A DNA stretch of 64,000 bases from Trematomus loennbergii (Eukaryota; Chordata; Actinopteri; Perciformes; Nototheniidae), in assembly GCA_012861695.1 (NCBI GenBank), contig JAAOOA010000127.1, positions 24,118,767 through 24,182,766 of the forward strand, given 5' to 3'. The stretch's first letter is position 1. Every line of letters starts with the position of its first letter. This document shows, one piece after another, positions 21,870 through 36,400 of the stretch. The notes under the pieces are model-generated. The model was not told the origin of the DNA. It did not search any database and saw nothing but the letters and a program-made list of their open reading frames with translations. Position numbers and translations under genes: made by a program.

Positions 21870-21938
21870 GGTCACTACCGGAGGAGTCGAGGAGTCGAGG
21901 AGGGGAAATTAGAGAAATTAGAGAAATGAGAAACCTTC
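21870..21938 (+). repeat. Right copy of the 66-69 bp direct repeat
   Basis: Near-identical to 18412-18477, with small tandem differences in GAGTCGAG and ATTAGAGAA. An inverted partial copy (CTCGATCCTCGGTCCTC) lies at 21796-21812. Confidence 0.85.
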
Positions 21939-22887
21939 ATTGACACATTTCATTTCTTCAGTCCACAAATAGTATCCATTATGAGTATTGCTCAGAACCT
22001 GGCTTACTTGAATGCATCTCATCTCTTCAAACATGCCATTAAATTTACAATAAGTACCTCATGCACTCAGTCCAAATTTACAGAGTGCATGTTCGGAAAT
22101 TGCAATATTTCAAACATTCAACATAAATTATTCAAAAACCAAGAGTCTGAATTATGTATTGCAATATTCTCTAGATAGATCGTACTGTGTCAAATTCATT
22201 AATGAGTTTTATTGTAATTAGTGTAATAATACTTCATGAAAAGTATCAGTCCTGCATTTAAAATTGTATTTCGTAAAGTTAGAGAAGTAACACTATCAAC
22301 AATGTTATCCTACTGAAAGTCATATGCAGACACTATCTACTATCATTATTCTATTATCACCTTTATATATACAGTCTATGATTATCATGTTATTGGCTTA
22401 ATATTCTGATTCATAAACATGTATGCACATTTTAATCTTGCAGCTGATTGAATCGGAGGTCATTTTGATGACTTATTTATAATGTTTGGGATGTTTAACC
22501 ATAACACATTCTCATATTTTAGTCATTTGTTCTGGATACAGGATCCTAATCTGCATCACAAACTACTAAAGCTGAGAGAAAGGTAGTGGGGAGGAAATTA
22601 TCCGGATCTTTTAATCTGAAATGTAAGTGAATAAATAGTAAGTATTAACTAGAAGTAGCAGGATATTTAAATACTAAATGTATCTACCTATACAGCATGT
22701 CCAAATTATACGTAAGGTCCATTTAACCATTGTTTTATTTTAACAAAAGATATGATTTAATAAAAACAATTGTATTAAACGTCTGCCGCAACGTTTTGGT
22801 GGTGCAAGTGGACACCAATAATATGCAAACGTTTTTTTCTTATTTTTTATAACCTTTATTAATCAAGATTCATTTACACACCTTTAA
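21939..22887. other. Intergenic, no gene seen
   Basis: AT-rich, no open frame or structured repeat noticed. Confidence 0.4.
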
Positions 22888-22891
22888 TTAA

Positions 22892-23573
22892 AGGTCCCAT
22901 GTCATGCTTTTCCGGTTATTACCCGTCCCCTTGTGTGTTATGTAGCTTTTTATGCATGTAAACGGTCTGCAGAGTCACAAACCCTCAAAGTACACCCCTA
23001 GCGAGTAAAACTCTAACACAGAAAAGACCTGTCTATGCTGCCCCAGAACGCCTCGTTGGGGATTTCTCTTTTTCCATTGTTTACTTCTTGGGTATAGTGA
23101 CGTATTTCGGGTATAGTGACGTTACGTTACGTCCGCGGAGCCGTTACGTTTGGACCAATCCGCGGACTTCCTCACACACACACACACACTCGGCGGGACG
23201 TTGCGAGGCTCGCCGCTGCGAGGAGCGGGACACTGTGAGCTGGCTCACTGGTGTGGGGTCGGCGAGACAGCGAGACACCGCGGAACTCAGCCTGGGCACA
23301 CACACAAACTCCCAGCCAGGCTGTGGGTGTGTGTGTGTTTCGGGCTGGGTTTCGCTGTGTCTCGCTGTCTCGCAGACGGCCACTGGGCTCACATGGAGGG
23401 GGGCAGGAGCTCCAACAAGCTGTGTAGGACAGAGAGTGAATACACATAGATGCTATACAGAGATGCTGTATGAGAAACCAATGTGAGTTTGGAAAATTGC
23501 ACAATATAAATGTATTCTAGTAGACTTCAACAATGGAATTATGATCAGTAGAAATGGCCATGACATGGGACCT
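22892..23573. mobile_element. TTAA-target MITE (682 bp)
   Basis: Perfect 15-bp terminal repeats AGGTCCCATGTCATG / CATGACATGGGACCT, flanked on both sides by TTAA (22888-22891, 23574-23577). TTAA duplication is characteristic of piggyBac and Kolobok elements. The GC-rich centre with CA tracts gives spurious frames. A second copy in opposite orientation sits in a mon2 intron (53647-54307). Confidence 0.88.
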
Positions 23574-24337
23574 TTAAGGCACTTATTTTTAGTCAATGGT
23601 ACAAATACAGTATATATAAAATAAAAATAAACAGTAAACATCTTGTAAAACATCTTACAAAATGTATTTCATTACAAACAAAAAAAACAGCAATCATTAA
23701 CAACAGAGTAAAGGTCAATCATGAGAAAAGTTTTCGGGCGTTTCTTTCCTTTATGATATGGAGTGACTTTGCCAAAAATGTTAAGTGCGTTCTTCCATCC
23801 AGAGGAGGGGTGCTTAAACTTTAGATATTTGCATTTATGTCTAAATTGCTTGCTAAATAATGTGTAAAAGTGCCCAGACGTGGCTTGTCTGTCTGTATCA
23901 TGGTTCCCCAGCAGGGGTCGCTGTCGCCATTATTCTGAATCGCTCACTGTTTACGGAAGTCCAAGTGACGTGTCACTGTCCACCGGAGCATTGTGGGAAG
24001 GAAAGTGGAGCTGTCGGTTGCTGATGGCAGACTGCTCAATTCGCCCAATATCCTCGATTAATGAGCATCCTTAAACAGAGATAAAGAGGAAGATAATGCT
24101 ACTTACCGAACCTAATGTCACCGGGCTTTGAAGAACCGGTGTCATCGCTGCTCTCGTGCGCACAGGCGCGTAAAGCTGAGGATACTAAGTCAATGGTCTT
24201 TATTTTATTTTCCAAGGCAGCAGAATAAAGTAGCGACGGATTATACTCCCGCTGTGGATGGGTAGGGGGCGACTGCTCTCCTGCATTCATTACCCTTTGA
24301 AGTTTCCTGATTATATTTGTCGAAGACGCCGTTAAAG
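23574..24337 (+). promoter_or_regulatory. mon2 promoter region and 5'UTR
   Basis: From about 23880 the DNA becomes GC-richer with CpGs, as expected of a housekeeping promoter without TATA. It includes CAAGTGACGTGTCACTGTCC (CRE/E-box-like palindrome) near 23962 and GCATTGTGGGAAGGAAAGTG near 23988. An in-frame TGA at 24308-24310 precedes the ATG. The transcription start is not determinable here. Confidence 0.5.
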
Positions 24338-24444
24338 ATGTCGACCAGCAGCCCCGAAGCGGTGAAGAAATTGCTGGAGAACATGCAGACGGACCTGCGC
24401 TCTCTGTCCATGGAGTGCAAGAAGAAATTCCCCCAGTCAAAGAG
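24338..24444 (+). CDS. mon2: mon2 exon 1
   Basis: [20 protein letters not shown]...ECKKKFP, start of the DCB domain. 107 nt where 108 are needed: the C run 24430-24434 is one short for the expected KFPPVKE. Donor GTGAGG. Confidence 0.93.
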
Positions 24445-27400
24445 GTGAGGCTAGTTAGCTTCACTGAGCCGCTACCTTACTGTTTAGCAGCATGTCTCGT
24501 GTGTGTATATGATTTTGTGTTTGTTATAATGCATGTTTGAGCACGTTTCCCCACCAAACACTGGGCCTTCAGGACGTGGACACTGTGTTATCCTCATACT
24601 GTGGTGGGGAAATTAAAAGAGTCAGCTGCTGGGCCTTCCTGTCAACCAGGCGTCCAATTAAAGGGACATACAGGTGTTTAAGTTGACACGTTTCACTTAT
24701 TTTCGTTAGGCCTAATATGAATTATTCCTACCGTGAAGGTTGTTGAATATCTTAACTTTTAGGAGTTATAGATTCAAGATTAAAGGTTTGTTATATGTAC
24801 AGTAGACTAGCAACAGTGTAGTTATGGCAATGAAGGCTCCTTCAACAATGCATCATGAATATATGTTAGACATCAAGCAATTAAACAATAACATGGGACA
24901 AAAAGAAACAGAATAGAAATAAAATTGTGGTAAAAAATAGTTACGTTTTTCATTCCCTATGTATTGCAGTAGGCACATTACTGTTCAGATATTACAGATT
25001 ATATCCACCATATATTATCTTGTTAAAGTGTAAAATAATCCACACATTACACACATATTTCCACGCATTGGCATCAGGGTCTTTCAATGATCCTAAATAT
25101 CATATGTTACTCATATTCCAATGTTTTACCACCTTACACATTTCCATTTCCATTTGTAAAGGATGACTTAAGAAGTTAAGTCAAGTACACATTACCCTGA
25201 AAGTCTGTGCTCACAAACAGGAATGTATACCTCAGACTAAAACCAAAACATTTATCTTTGCCAGATAAATACCCTAAGTCAGGACCACCTGGTTTTATTT
25301 TAATACAGCACTGCAGTAGACACACAGTAGGTTTTTATATTTTCAGCAAATTGTTTTGTTTTTGAAATATGTCATTGGAGACTTCTATTTGGCGTGAATA
25401 GTCAGTCTAAGATCTCATATCTTAAATTGGCTTCCCAACAAGCTGGCCAGTATTGACACAGCTAAAGGCGATTTCAAGCTGCGTTTTGTTTTTTATATTC
25501 CTTGGATTGAGTTACTGTTTACGGCGGCTGACTGGCTTCCTTGTGTAGCACTGTGACATCATGGCTTAGTTTTAAGAACCGAATAGTACAAGGAGGTGCA
25601 ATGTGAGGGCTTTCTACAGTTTACTGTCCGATTCGACAACAGTCAACCGTTTATGACTTCAACTTGCCTTAAAGAACCCTGGCCTTCAGCGGTCCACAGG
25701 TCAACGTTAACTTACATCTGTTATTGAATGCCTTTTTCACCTTTAACTAAATGACTAAAAGATCAACAAATAATTCAGAGGCAGGTGTCATACAATACTG
25801 AATAAACAAAACATCCATTCACTCTCCACGTAGCATTTTATAAGAGTGTGGACACAGAGATGCTATTAGATATATTTTGTAACGTTTTGTAAGGCATCGC
25901 ACATGAGTTACAAATATAATTCAATAAACAGTAAATACATTTCAACAGAAGAACAATAAATAGCTACAGAATATCTATAGAATATAATTGAATGTAACAG
26001 ATCAACCTGTTAGTAAAGTAAATATACTGTATATAAAAAGCATACGTTATACAAGTGTGCAAGATGCCCCTTGATTAAAATTAAAATGTAAATGCAATGA
26101 GAGAATCCTATCTTTTCTATCAATTGTTTGTCATTGATATGCACACACTGTGTTTGCCTATGTTGATTCAACTCACACCATCTCACCACGTCTTCACCTT
26201 ATTTCCCAGTAACTCCCAGGTATAGTGAACTCACTGTTAGCTTTCATGTTATGCAACAGTGGTCACACAGATCTTACGAAGAAATGCTGTAGGGGCTTTG
26301 AGACCATGGAAATATTTGCTAGCCAGCTCAACGGGTCAACATATCAAGCTACACTTGTTTAGTTTGTTTCCCCTCAAGTATCACCTTCTTTAAAGATTAC
26401 AATAAGAAAGAGACACTGTTTATCGAGGTGCTTTGTCACTGCACACATCTGGTCTGTCAGCTGCTTGCTGGCCCTTGCCCAGAGGGGCTTTATGAAGCAT
26501 CTCCTTTAATATTGATTTATCACCACTCATGGCTACCATCAACATCTTCCCCTCAGGGATCACAGCAGGGAGCAGCTTTGATGTTCACAACCTGAGCTCA
26601 CTGCTTCAGAGAGTTGTGATTGAAACAACCTTTTCCAATTTAAAGCCGTCATGGTTTTATTTGCGCGGGTGTTATTGTTCCACAAACAAGCTGAGTACCA
26701 GTTGCAGTTCTTGTGAATTAAAGCTATATCGTGTGCCTGTTATAGCACACAAATGTAATCCTATTATTATTTTAAAGTGGACCTATCATGCTATATTTGA
26801 ATAATATATTGTAGGGCCATACCTATATAAAACATGTCTGTGAAGTTTTTTTTTCAAAATACCAAACAGATCATGCATTTTAGCCATGCCTCATTTCGCT
26901 CTATTTGCTGTATTCCAGCCCTGTTTTTGCAAGGGCTGATTCTGTGGCAAATGAGCTGCAGCTGACCACGCCCCCCTGCAAAGGAGGGGGGTGAGGCACG
27001 AGCGTCATGTTACCATGCTGTTACCATGCTGTTACCATGCTGTTACCATGCCGGCAACCTCTCATTCCCCTGATAGGTGGAGAGTTGCCCATATAGGCGG
27101 AGCTCCTTGTTTCTGACGTCAGAGATATTTCAAATCTGTATCAGTCTGTGTCAGATCCGTTGCAGCCCCGTTTTTAGAGATTTGGGTATGGAGGAAAAGA
27201 GAGGGTTGTGTTTTCTGACACTTGGTGAGTTCCCTGGAACACCAGGGACACATATTCATGTATAAAAGACGTACAAAAGTGCATTTTGCATGATAGGTCC
27301 CCTTTAAATAGTTGTAGTTTATTTCACATGTTCAGCTCTTACCACTTTTCATTAATTTAGCTGCTTTGACATTGTAAATTCATTTCTGTCATGTTTGTTT

Positions 27401-30400
27401 GGAAATTAGAAACCTCTGTCCTCATTTCCCAGGCCTTCTTCATTCCTGTTCCTCCCACTATTTCCCAATCCATCTCCCCCAGAGACATTGCGCCACAGCC
27501 GGGGCTTTATCTGGGTTAGGAGGAGTCAAGAGGAGTCCCCATTGATTGTTCTACATTGTAGCATCTCACACTTTAAGACTTTCTTTCATTGAGAAGCAGT
27601 CAGTGAAACTCACCAAGGAATTGCTGTTTGTTGGGTTCTGATTGCTTTCGTCGAGGTGCAAAAAAAACAAGCATCCAACAGCCAGCTCCTCTCGCTGAGT
27701 GTGAGTCGGGTGCTGTCAGACGCATGTGGCTCACAGTGAAATGTGACAGCCTGTCTTGGGGAAACCTGCTGAATTAATGAGCATTATTGGCAACCTTTGC
27801 TCACTTATCACAACTCATGTGCCAGACAGTTCATGCAGGCAGTACAGAGACAACATAAGAAGTGACAGGGAGTGAGGATTAAGTCACTATTTGACACTAT
27901 TGCACTGAAACTCTGACTGAATAAGCCCTTCTCATAATATGCTAAGTCGGTTCCAAAAAACTGCTGAGTTTCAAGACTTGCAGAGCGTTTCTAAGGAAGT
28001 AAATCTGTCATGAGCTTCACAAATGTTGCCTTACAAAGATATGAGCTGGCTGGAGACGTGGGGTCAGTTCTGCTTTGAGGATCTCCAATTCAAAAGGCTC
28101 TGGAAAAGAAATGAGCACTTTCTGATGTGGTCTGCTGCAAAGTCCCTTTCTACTGGTGTCAGATTTGAACATCAACTCTGTGCAGGATAGTATATACAGT
28201 TAGAGTATTTCTTCTAAGTGATATGCAATACAGACAGGCTTAAAATGCTTCATACTATACTTCAATACTTTTACTTTTTTGTATTTATCCCCGGGGAAAT
28301 AGATTTTATGACAGTTTCTTTTGAAAATGTAACAAAAATATATAAGAAAAAGTGGCAAAAAACAGATACAATTAAATATAAGACATTGTTGTGAATTATA
28401 TATCATACATAACAGCATTAAATATGTAAAAATGTGTTCATTACAATGAATGCAGTTGCGTATTGATAAGGATAAAAATGCTAAATAGTACAGTTGAGAG
28501 TTCTAAAATATTTGCATGACAAATATTGATTGTGTTACATAAACATCATTACATGGCAAGATAAGATCACATGTAATATGCATTGTGCTGGACTGGGACT
28601 GATCCTTTTTCAAATGGACAAAGTGAATTGAGAGATCGGATAACGTAGATGAGTGGCAAATACAATTTTAAATCTTGATGCCAATGAAGCAGCAGTTTTT
28701 GGTTCCAGATTCAAGAACCAAATGTTTTAAATACCTCTGATAGACAATTATAAACCTATTTATACAAAACAAGAAATTGGTATCAATGTTTATTACTTTG
28801 TTTTAGCATTTCAGAAAGATTGATGGAATAAATTCTCCATAATCTAATATGTTCTGCTTTCTGTTATAATGACATCATCAAACCAGCTGTTTGTCTCTCC
28901 CCATGGCGATGACCGTGTAATACGGACAGTTAACAGGAAGATGAAACCGCACGTTCTCTGAGGAAGTTATCTTTGATTCCATCACAAAGTGCCAATATCA
29001 AAACTATTTTTAATTTGAAGTTTGACAAGGTTGTGCATACAAAATGTGTTTTCACACGCAGGGATTTGTTGTGTTCCAGATGGAGCATATGGGTCCACTC
29101 GAGGCTGAACAAAGGAAACCCACACAATCTGCTTCTAATTGGAGCCATTCATTGGTTTACTGGCTCTATTGGGCTGACTCACAGACACCACAATAGCAGC
29201 ATCTTTCTGAGGAGTTGTTCAGTGGACAGATGAGCTCAATCAAGATGTTCTGTCTTGTCATCGTCCTCCTGTGAAACCACCTGCCTAAGACCCCATTTAC
29301 ACACAAACGCATACGAAACGCAAACGAACCGAATACGATATCAAAAAAGTCTTCCGTTCACACAAGACCGCTCGAAAGCGCTGGAGACGCTGTAGTACAT
29401 ATGCCGGGCCTGTAAGTGGCGCTGTACTTCCGCCACAAAATACACCAAAAGCAGCGAAGAAGACCCCCGAGCATGGTTGCCCTTCTGTTTATGCCCAGCG
29501 GTGGATGTAGCAATATGTAGTTCATGTAATTCTCCATGTCCACTTGTTGCTGATGGTTGTGGTAGAGGAGCTGTAGATTTTGCACTAACATCTGTAGCAT
29601 GGTCAGTAGCAGTAGCACTAGCTACTGACAGTAGCTACTGACCATGCTACAGCAGTGAGCAGCAGAGGTGGGGCTATGGCTTCATTGTTATCAGGAAATG
29701 ATCGTATAGGGCGTACACACGGAGCCGTTTGCCCCCCCAGAGCATTCCGTTTGCAGATCTATCCACCTTGGGACCCGTTACCGTTTCCGGCGTCCGTTTC
29801 CGCGTTTCCGTTACGGCCTCGTGTGAACGAACGGGCTATACGAAAGAGAAAAGTAGCGGATACAACCGTTTGCGTTCTCGTGTAAACAGCACCTAAGATC
29901 CTCAATTATAATTTCATCCTCAGAGACACTTATGTGTTTCTAAACATACTCCCTACTTTTTTTACGGTTCCAGCAATGTTGTCTCATTTCTAAACATACA
30001 TGGCCAGCTTGGCAAAGTGGGGCCCTTTGATAGGGGACAACTATTTATAACTCTGCGAATTGGAGAAAACACGCTCGTATCTCTCACCCGCCTGGGCCAC
30101 AAGCTGCTGAATATCTCAGTGACTCATTTTAGCCTACTAGATTGATAGCTGTAGCACAAAGAGCAGATACTGTATGTTGTGGCATAAAGGAGTTGACAGG
30201 CAATCACAGGTTCACAGGTAAATACACCAGAGTTCCTGAACAAATGTTTGCAACTAAAAACTTGAACTTGAACATTAGTTTATTAAAAGTAAATGACTTG
30301 TTCCATCCAAATGACATCTCGACCAGTCTACTTCCGAGTTGATGATTAAATAGCTATTACACTGCAACAAATAACCACAACTTCAGTGTACTTATACATA

Positions 30401-33400
30401 TGTAGTTAAATAGTTTACAGAATGGTCCGTCTTTTTCTTTTTCTTACTGTAACAAAACAACAACAATAAGCACACAAGAACATGGGGTGTTTTTAAAAAT
30501 CATTTTCAATTTCAAGAAATCCCTATTTTTTTATAAGACATTGTTTGGTATGTAAAAATGATTATCATAGCTTAAATCGATGACTTAAAGGTGGGGTAGG
30601 TAAGTTTGAGAAACCGGCTCGAGATACACTTTTTGTTATATTCCATGGAATGCTCTTAACATCCCGATAGCAATGAATATCTGAAGTGCTTTGACACAAA
30701 ATCCATAAAAAAATGTCATCTGTGGAAGCCGTAGTACTGTAAAAAGCACGACCAATCATAGCCGGCTAAAATGATTGGATGGCCTACCTGCCTGTCAGCC
30801 TTCTATCTGTGCACAAACTTATCTCGTGCCCTCATTGGTCATGTGCGTTCGTGTGTGTTGGAGGAGGGGCTCTGTAAGGAAGTGGCAGATTTTTTTTCGG
30901 CTGCGTATTTTCAGATTCTAGCGCACTCGAGCTGGTTTCTCCATTCTTACCTACCCTACCTTTAACCTTGATTCATTGTGGAAAAACAAGCGTTTAAATG
31001 ATAAAGGGAACTTCAGATATGTCCTTTTTGCTCATATTATTTAGACATTTGTTTTCTTAAGGAGGAAAACAAGGTCATCAGTATTGATTCGGCACTCTAG
31101 TGGGTGGTAATCACCTCGTGTCATTCTCTGAAGTAGAGTGACAAAAGCTGATGAATCCAGATGAGAGCAATGGGTTCTTATTGATTGTGCGTTTTGAAAC
31201 CACCTTAATAAACAGGAAGACGGGAAATTAAGAACAGCTTAATATCAACGAGTGTTTGTATGATTAGATTCTGGGTGTAGCTTTAATTTAGAGCCTAGAC
31301 AAAGAATCATGAACCTTGTTGATCAGATGAAAGGCAAACAAAACTATGTAAGACAAGATAATGGTATTCTCATTACAGTTATACTTTATTTCACTATCAT
31401 TTCACTGGACTTATATACATTAACAATACCATGGATGTAGAAACGTTTTCTAAATTGCTATTTACACTTCCTTATTTAGTCCATTAGTTTAATGTATTTC
31501 CTCATATTGCCTGTCTTCTCTATGTTGTGTGTGTGCACATGTGTGAACTCTGAACGTAGTAGGAAGTGGCAGATTTTTTCTAGCGCACTCGAGCTGGTTT
31601 CTCCAAAATTACCGACCCCACCTTTAAATAACTTTTTTAAAATCAAACCAACAGTTTAATCTAAAATCATATTATTTATAGTGATAATATTCTGATTAAA
31701 GTTGTAAATTGTAAGACAATAACAGCAGATGTTTGGTATTAGATGTTGTAACATAGGTCCAAATTCGAATGACTAATGCAAAGTCAGAGACAATATTGCT
31801 CAGGCTTTTATTTTAAAGCTGGAAATATCATCTCAGTTGTTAATTCTTTAAAAAACCTCACCACTACCCCAGACTTCACAGTCCTGGCACTTTTCATGTA
31901 TCCCTCAGAGCTACAGTATATTTCCCCTCAGCCTCTGGGAAAGCAAAAGTAGCCGCAGCATGGTTGTAATTATTTGGGACTCAAATCGTCTCTCTGTTTT
32001 CTCCTCGTTGCTCTGTAAAGACCTCTGGCTCTGTTTGAGCAACAAAGGAGAAGAGGGAGACTAGCATTTTTCTGAAGATTAACTTTTTGAGTTAAGTTTG
32101 AATTAACGGGCACGGCCACTCACTAGCGGTTGCTTGGTAACGGACTGTTCAGCAGGTTATGAATTGTTGACTTCACAGTGGCTCAACCTTGAGTCCGCAA
32201 TCCTGTTGATGGTTAAAGTGGTATGACTCGCTTATTATTACATTGTGCTTAAATACACGGAGAATGTGTCAATAGAACGCAGGGTGTCCGCGGGGTCTTA
32301 AAAAGTATTAAAAGTAGATCAATCAATTTAGCGAAAATTAAGGCTATTAAAAAGTATTAAACGGCATTTTCCAAGGTATTACATTTTGTAGCTTGTTTTC
32401 AATAAGTATATAAATTGTCCAAAGAGGTTGTATTCTACAGTTTGCCTGAATGTAATCATTGCGTAGGTGTGTAGTGTGATTCTGTGTAGTTTATTTATGG
32501 CATCCCGTTGGATTTGACGTCATCTGAACAGGACATCGCACGCTCACTGCTTGATAGCGCGCGAAGGTCCGTTTACGCCGGTTGTTAAACATCGTTATGG
32601 GGAAATGCAAGTTTCGTCCAAATGGTTGGAAGATAAGGAGGAAGGACAATCAATACTGTATATAGTAATGTGAGGCAAGTGTGTCGCCAATGTAACCGTT
32701 AACTCCAAGTGGCGATGAGGTCTTAAAATGTATGGAAAGGGTCTTAAAAAAGGTCTTAAAAGGTCTTACATTTGACTTCAGGATTCCTGCATATACCCTG
32801 GAACGGCTTGCTGCTTTTCTCACCAATCTAATAAGACATTTGACACTATTTTGGATCTTGAGATGATAACTTAGTGGTTACTTGGATAAGATTTCATATT
32901 TAAACGTGGCCTCACTCTGTATTTTTGTCGCTGCATAGATTATAGGATAATGAGATATTGTAACACAGTTATGCTCGTGCCGTATCCAAAAGATTGACTG
33001 GCTGTAAAAACTAAAGTATCAGGGCCCGTTTGTTTCGTCGAAGGTGATGCTGTATTAAATATAACTTGTATTCTATGATATCATTTTAATATTCATAAAT
33101 TGATATATATTTATTTGCAAGAAAGCCACACCAACAGACATGATTTTTAAAAAATGGGTGAAATTATAGGCACCATCTTTGTCCATCATGTTCTAATTTT
33201 GTCTTGCTATGTGGGCTTTGCAGATGCCGGTTACATAAGCATTGGGTTGGAAATGCTCACTAAGATGATTGACAAATGTGAGATGAATAATGCAGTTGTA
33301 GTCAGCCAGTCTGCAGACCTGCAGTGCAGCTATTTTCTGATGGTACTCATTTGCAATTTCAAACTTTCAGACGGGTACTTTGCTGTATAAAGTGGTTCTG

Positions 33401-36400
33401 TCTTATAGTAATCACATCAAATGTCAGAGAACAGGAGAAGACAATTGTGAAAAGATGAAAGGGTGACAGGGAGAAGTGATGGGGAGAGGAGGAGGAGGAG
33501 GAGCAGTGGTTTGAGGGAAGATCTTGACAGGTTGCATTTAGATAAAAACACCTCTGTTTTGACTGGTTAATGCTCAGTGTCTGTCCATGTCACACAGTCT
33601 GACTCACATTCAGTCTGTCGTCCCCTCTTCCTGCCCTTTCTTTCTCTTGACATCCCTCCTTCCCCTTCACCGTTTCACCCCTGCCAGACACCTCACCAGG
33701 GAAATCACTCTCTACTAGCACATCAAGTGGAAGCCTGTTTTTTACCACATTTACCAGCCCTCATTCTGTCGAACTGCAGCGAGGCCTTCCTGCTTCTCCT
33801 CTGTGGCCATTCATTACAGGATGTAGTTTCCACCACCATCAGCAGCTTTGATACACGTTACATTGAATGTTAACCTACATGTCTACTCTCTTTCCCCCCC
33901 CCAGGCTGCAGAGTCTGGCATCGTGAAGATAAAGACCATCGCAGCCAGGAATACAGAAATACTGGGAGGTGAGGAAGTGACAAGAGTGGTGGTTAACCAC
34001 AGTGAGATATCAGCATGCCGCTATGTCATTACACTTTTAAATATAATAATAATAATAATAATAATAAGCTTTATTTATATTGCACTTTTTCATACATCAC
34101 AAAATGACACATCACAAGTTAAAAATACACAACAAGAAATTCCCCTCAGATTATTTAAGAACTTTACAGTTACATGCAGCAAAATATAACATTTGATCAG
34201 GTTAATAGACACAAGGAGGTCAAATGTATGACAAATAAATACTGGTTTCTCTCTGACAGATAAGACACAAGACAACTGAGTCGATGCAACAATATGAAAT
34301 ATAAAATATAGTGATGAAAACTTACATAAAATATTGTATCTTGTTGACTTATTCAAAGAGGCCCTACAGTATCATCTTTTTTTGGCGGTTTACCCTTTCC
34401 TTTAGTGAGTTATATAAGTTTTTGTGCATTTAAATGTCTGCAAATGCTAAATACCAAAGTTCCTTCAGAGGGAGTTTCTGATCCACCAACACAATAAACC
34501 TGAACATGAGAATAATATGTCCTCTTTAAATTAGATTAATCTTGTTAATGAGATTATTATTGATTCCCTTGACTGATTTATTTACATCACAACCCTATCC
34601 TAATCCTAACCCTAACCCTAAGTGTAAGTCTTTACTAATGGGCACCGTCCCATATAATGAAGAAACACAAGTGAGTGCATGTTTTTTTTTCACATGACAC
34701 ATCAGGGACATAGAGAAGGGAATGATCCATTATATATGATTTTTTAGTTTTATTTATGAAGTCAGCTTGTGGCAATCATGAGTTGTGTACTGTAGCCACA
34801 TGATATCTAATTCCTCCAAAAATAAGTCGTATTTGTTTCTCACCCATTGAACTGCAAGATAAAGGAGACCCATATTAATATAAAAAGCTTTGTTGGTAAA
34901 TTGCTGTAAATAAAATGTATGCTGAATGAACTGCAGAGTACTTTGATGTGGCTGGGTGAATACTTGAATAGAAAATGGTGTCTACGCTGTCTTCATCAAC
35001 AGCGTCCGGCTTTTATTAACATTTGCAGAGTTGACACATAGTCGGCATTTTGCGAGTTCCCCTGTTGACCGTCTGACTCCGACTGCCTCTCTGCAAAGTG
35101 TAAACTGCACAAGAGGGCTCATTTATATTTGTTTCCTGAATGGATTAGTTTGAAAAGCCTAATGATGTGTGGCAAAAAGTCTGAGCGGTGAAACCTGTTA
35201 TTCATGGGGGGGGGAAACTAAACGTAGGTGAAAATGATACAGGTTATGCAAAGAACTGATTCACTGTCAAGGTCACACTTTAATTTCAGTTTTTACACGT
35301 TAACAAAATATTTAAAATTCCATAGCCTGATGGTTAAAACAAATTGCATTAACAGTTTAAATATATTAAAGGTATTATTAAGTTGCACAGTGTCTCTTTT
35401 TGTCTTATTGTGTAGTTTTCACCATTGAATTTGTTCTCCATCCCTTCCAATGTAGTAACAGTATTTTATACTTATGTCAAATCTAATAGTTCAAGGATTT
35501 CAGATTATATTAACACGCTTTAATTTGTCTGAAACAACATGCAACGATTGATGCTGGAAGGTTTGTATTTGATATTCAATCAAAGTATTGTAAATCATTT
35601 ATGTAAGTGAATAACTCCCATCTTTGTTCTCTTCATTTCCCCTTGAGGAGAATTGACCCTGACATTTCCCTTTTATCTGCGTCCTTCTCCTGCAGCTCTG
35701 AAGGAGAACAGCTCCGAGGTGGTGCAGCCCTTCCTGATGGGCTGCGGCACCAAAGAGCCCAAGATCACCCAGCTGTGTCTGGCTGCCATCCAGAGACTCA
35801 TGTCCCACGAGGTGGTATCTGAGGTGAGCACCTTGAGCCAGCCGGGGGTTTAAAACTCAGCTGGCTTACACACACAGTGCACTGGGACTACGTTCAGAGT
35901 TCACACATGTGCACACACACAACATAGAGAAGACAGGCAATATGAGGAAATACATTAAACTAATGGACTAAATAAGAAAGTGTAATAGCAATTTAAAAAC
36001 TTTCTACATCCATGGTTTTGTTAATGTATATAAGTCCAGTGAAATGATAGTGAAATAAAGTATAACTGTAATGAGAATACCATTATCTTGTCTTACATAG
36101 TTTTGTTTGCCTTTCATCTGATCAACATGATTCTTTGTCTAGGCTCTAAATGAAAGCTACACCCAGAATCTAATCATAAACAACACCTCGTTGATATTAA
36201 GCTGTTCTTAATTTCCTCCGTCTTCCTGATTATTAAGGTGGTTTCAAAACGTACAATCAATAAGAACCCATTGCTCTCATCTGGATTCATCCGCTTTTGT
36301 CACTCTACTTCAGAGAATGACACGAGGTGATTACCACCCACTAGAGTGCCGAATCAATACTGATGACTTGTTTTCCTCCTTAAGAAAACAAATGTCTAAA

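Noticed and set aside
23088..23504. Open frames up to 132 codons on both strands upstream of mon2
   Set aside because: They lie in the GC-rich centre of a TTAA MITE, and the inverted copy at 53721-54202 gives equivalent spurious frames.
24099..24464. Minus-strand 121-codon frame over the mon2 start
   Set aside because: Antisense to the promoter and first exon, with no family resemblance; exon 1 on the plus strand is certain.
34590..34621. CCCTAA-like units resembling telomere repeat
   Set aside because: Only about three degenerate units within ordinary intron; too short to call an interstitial telomere.
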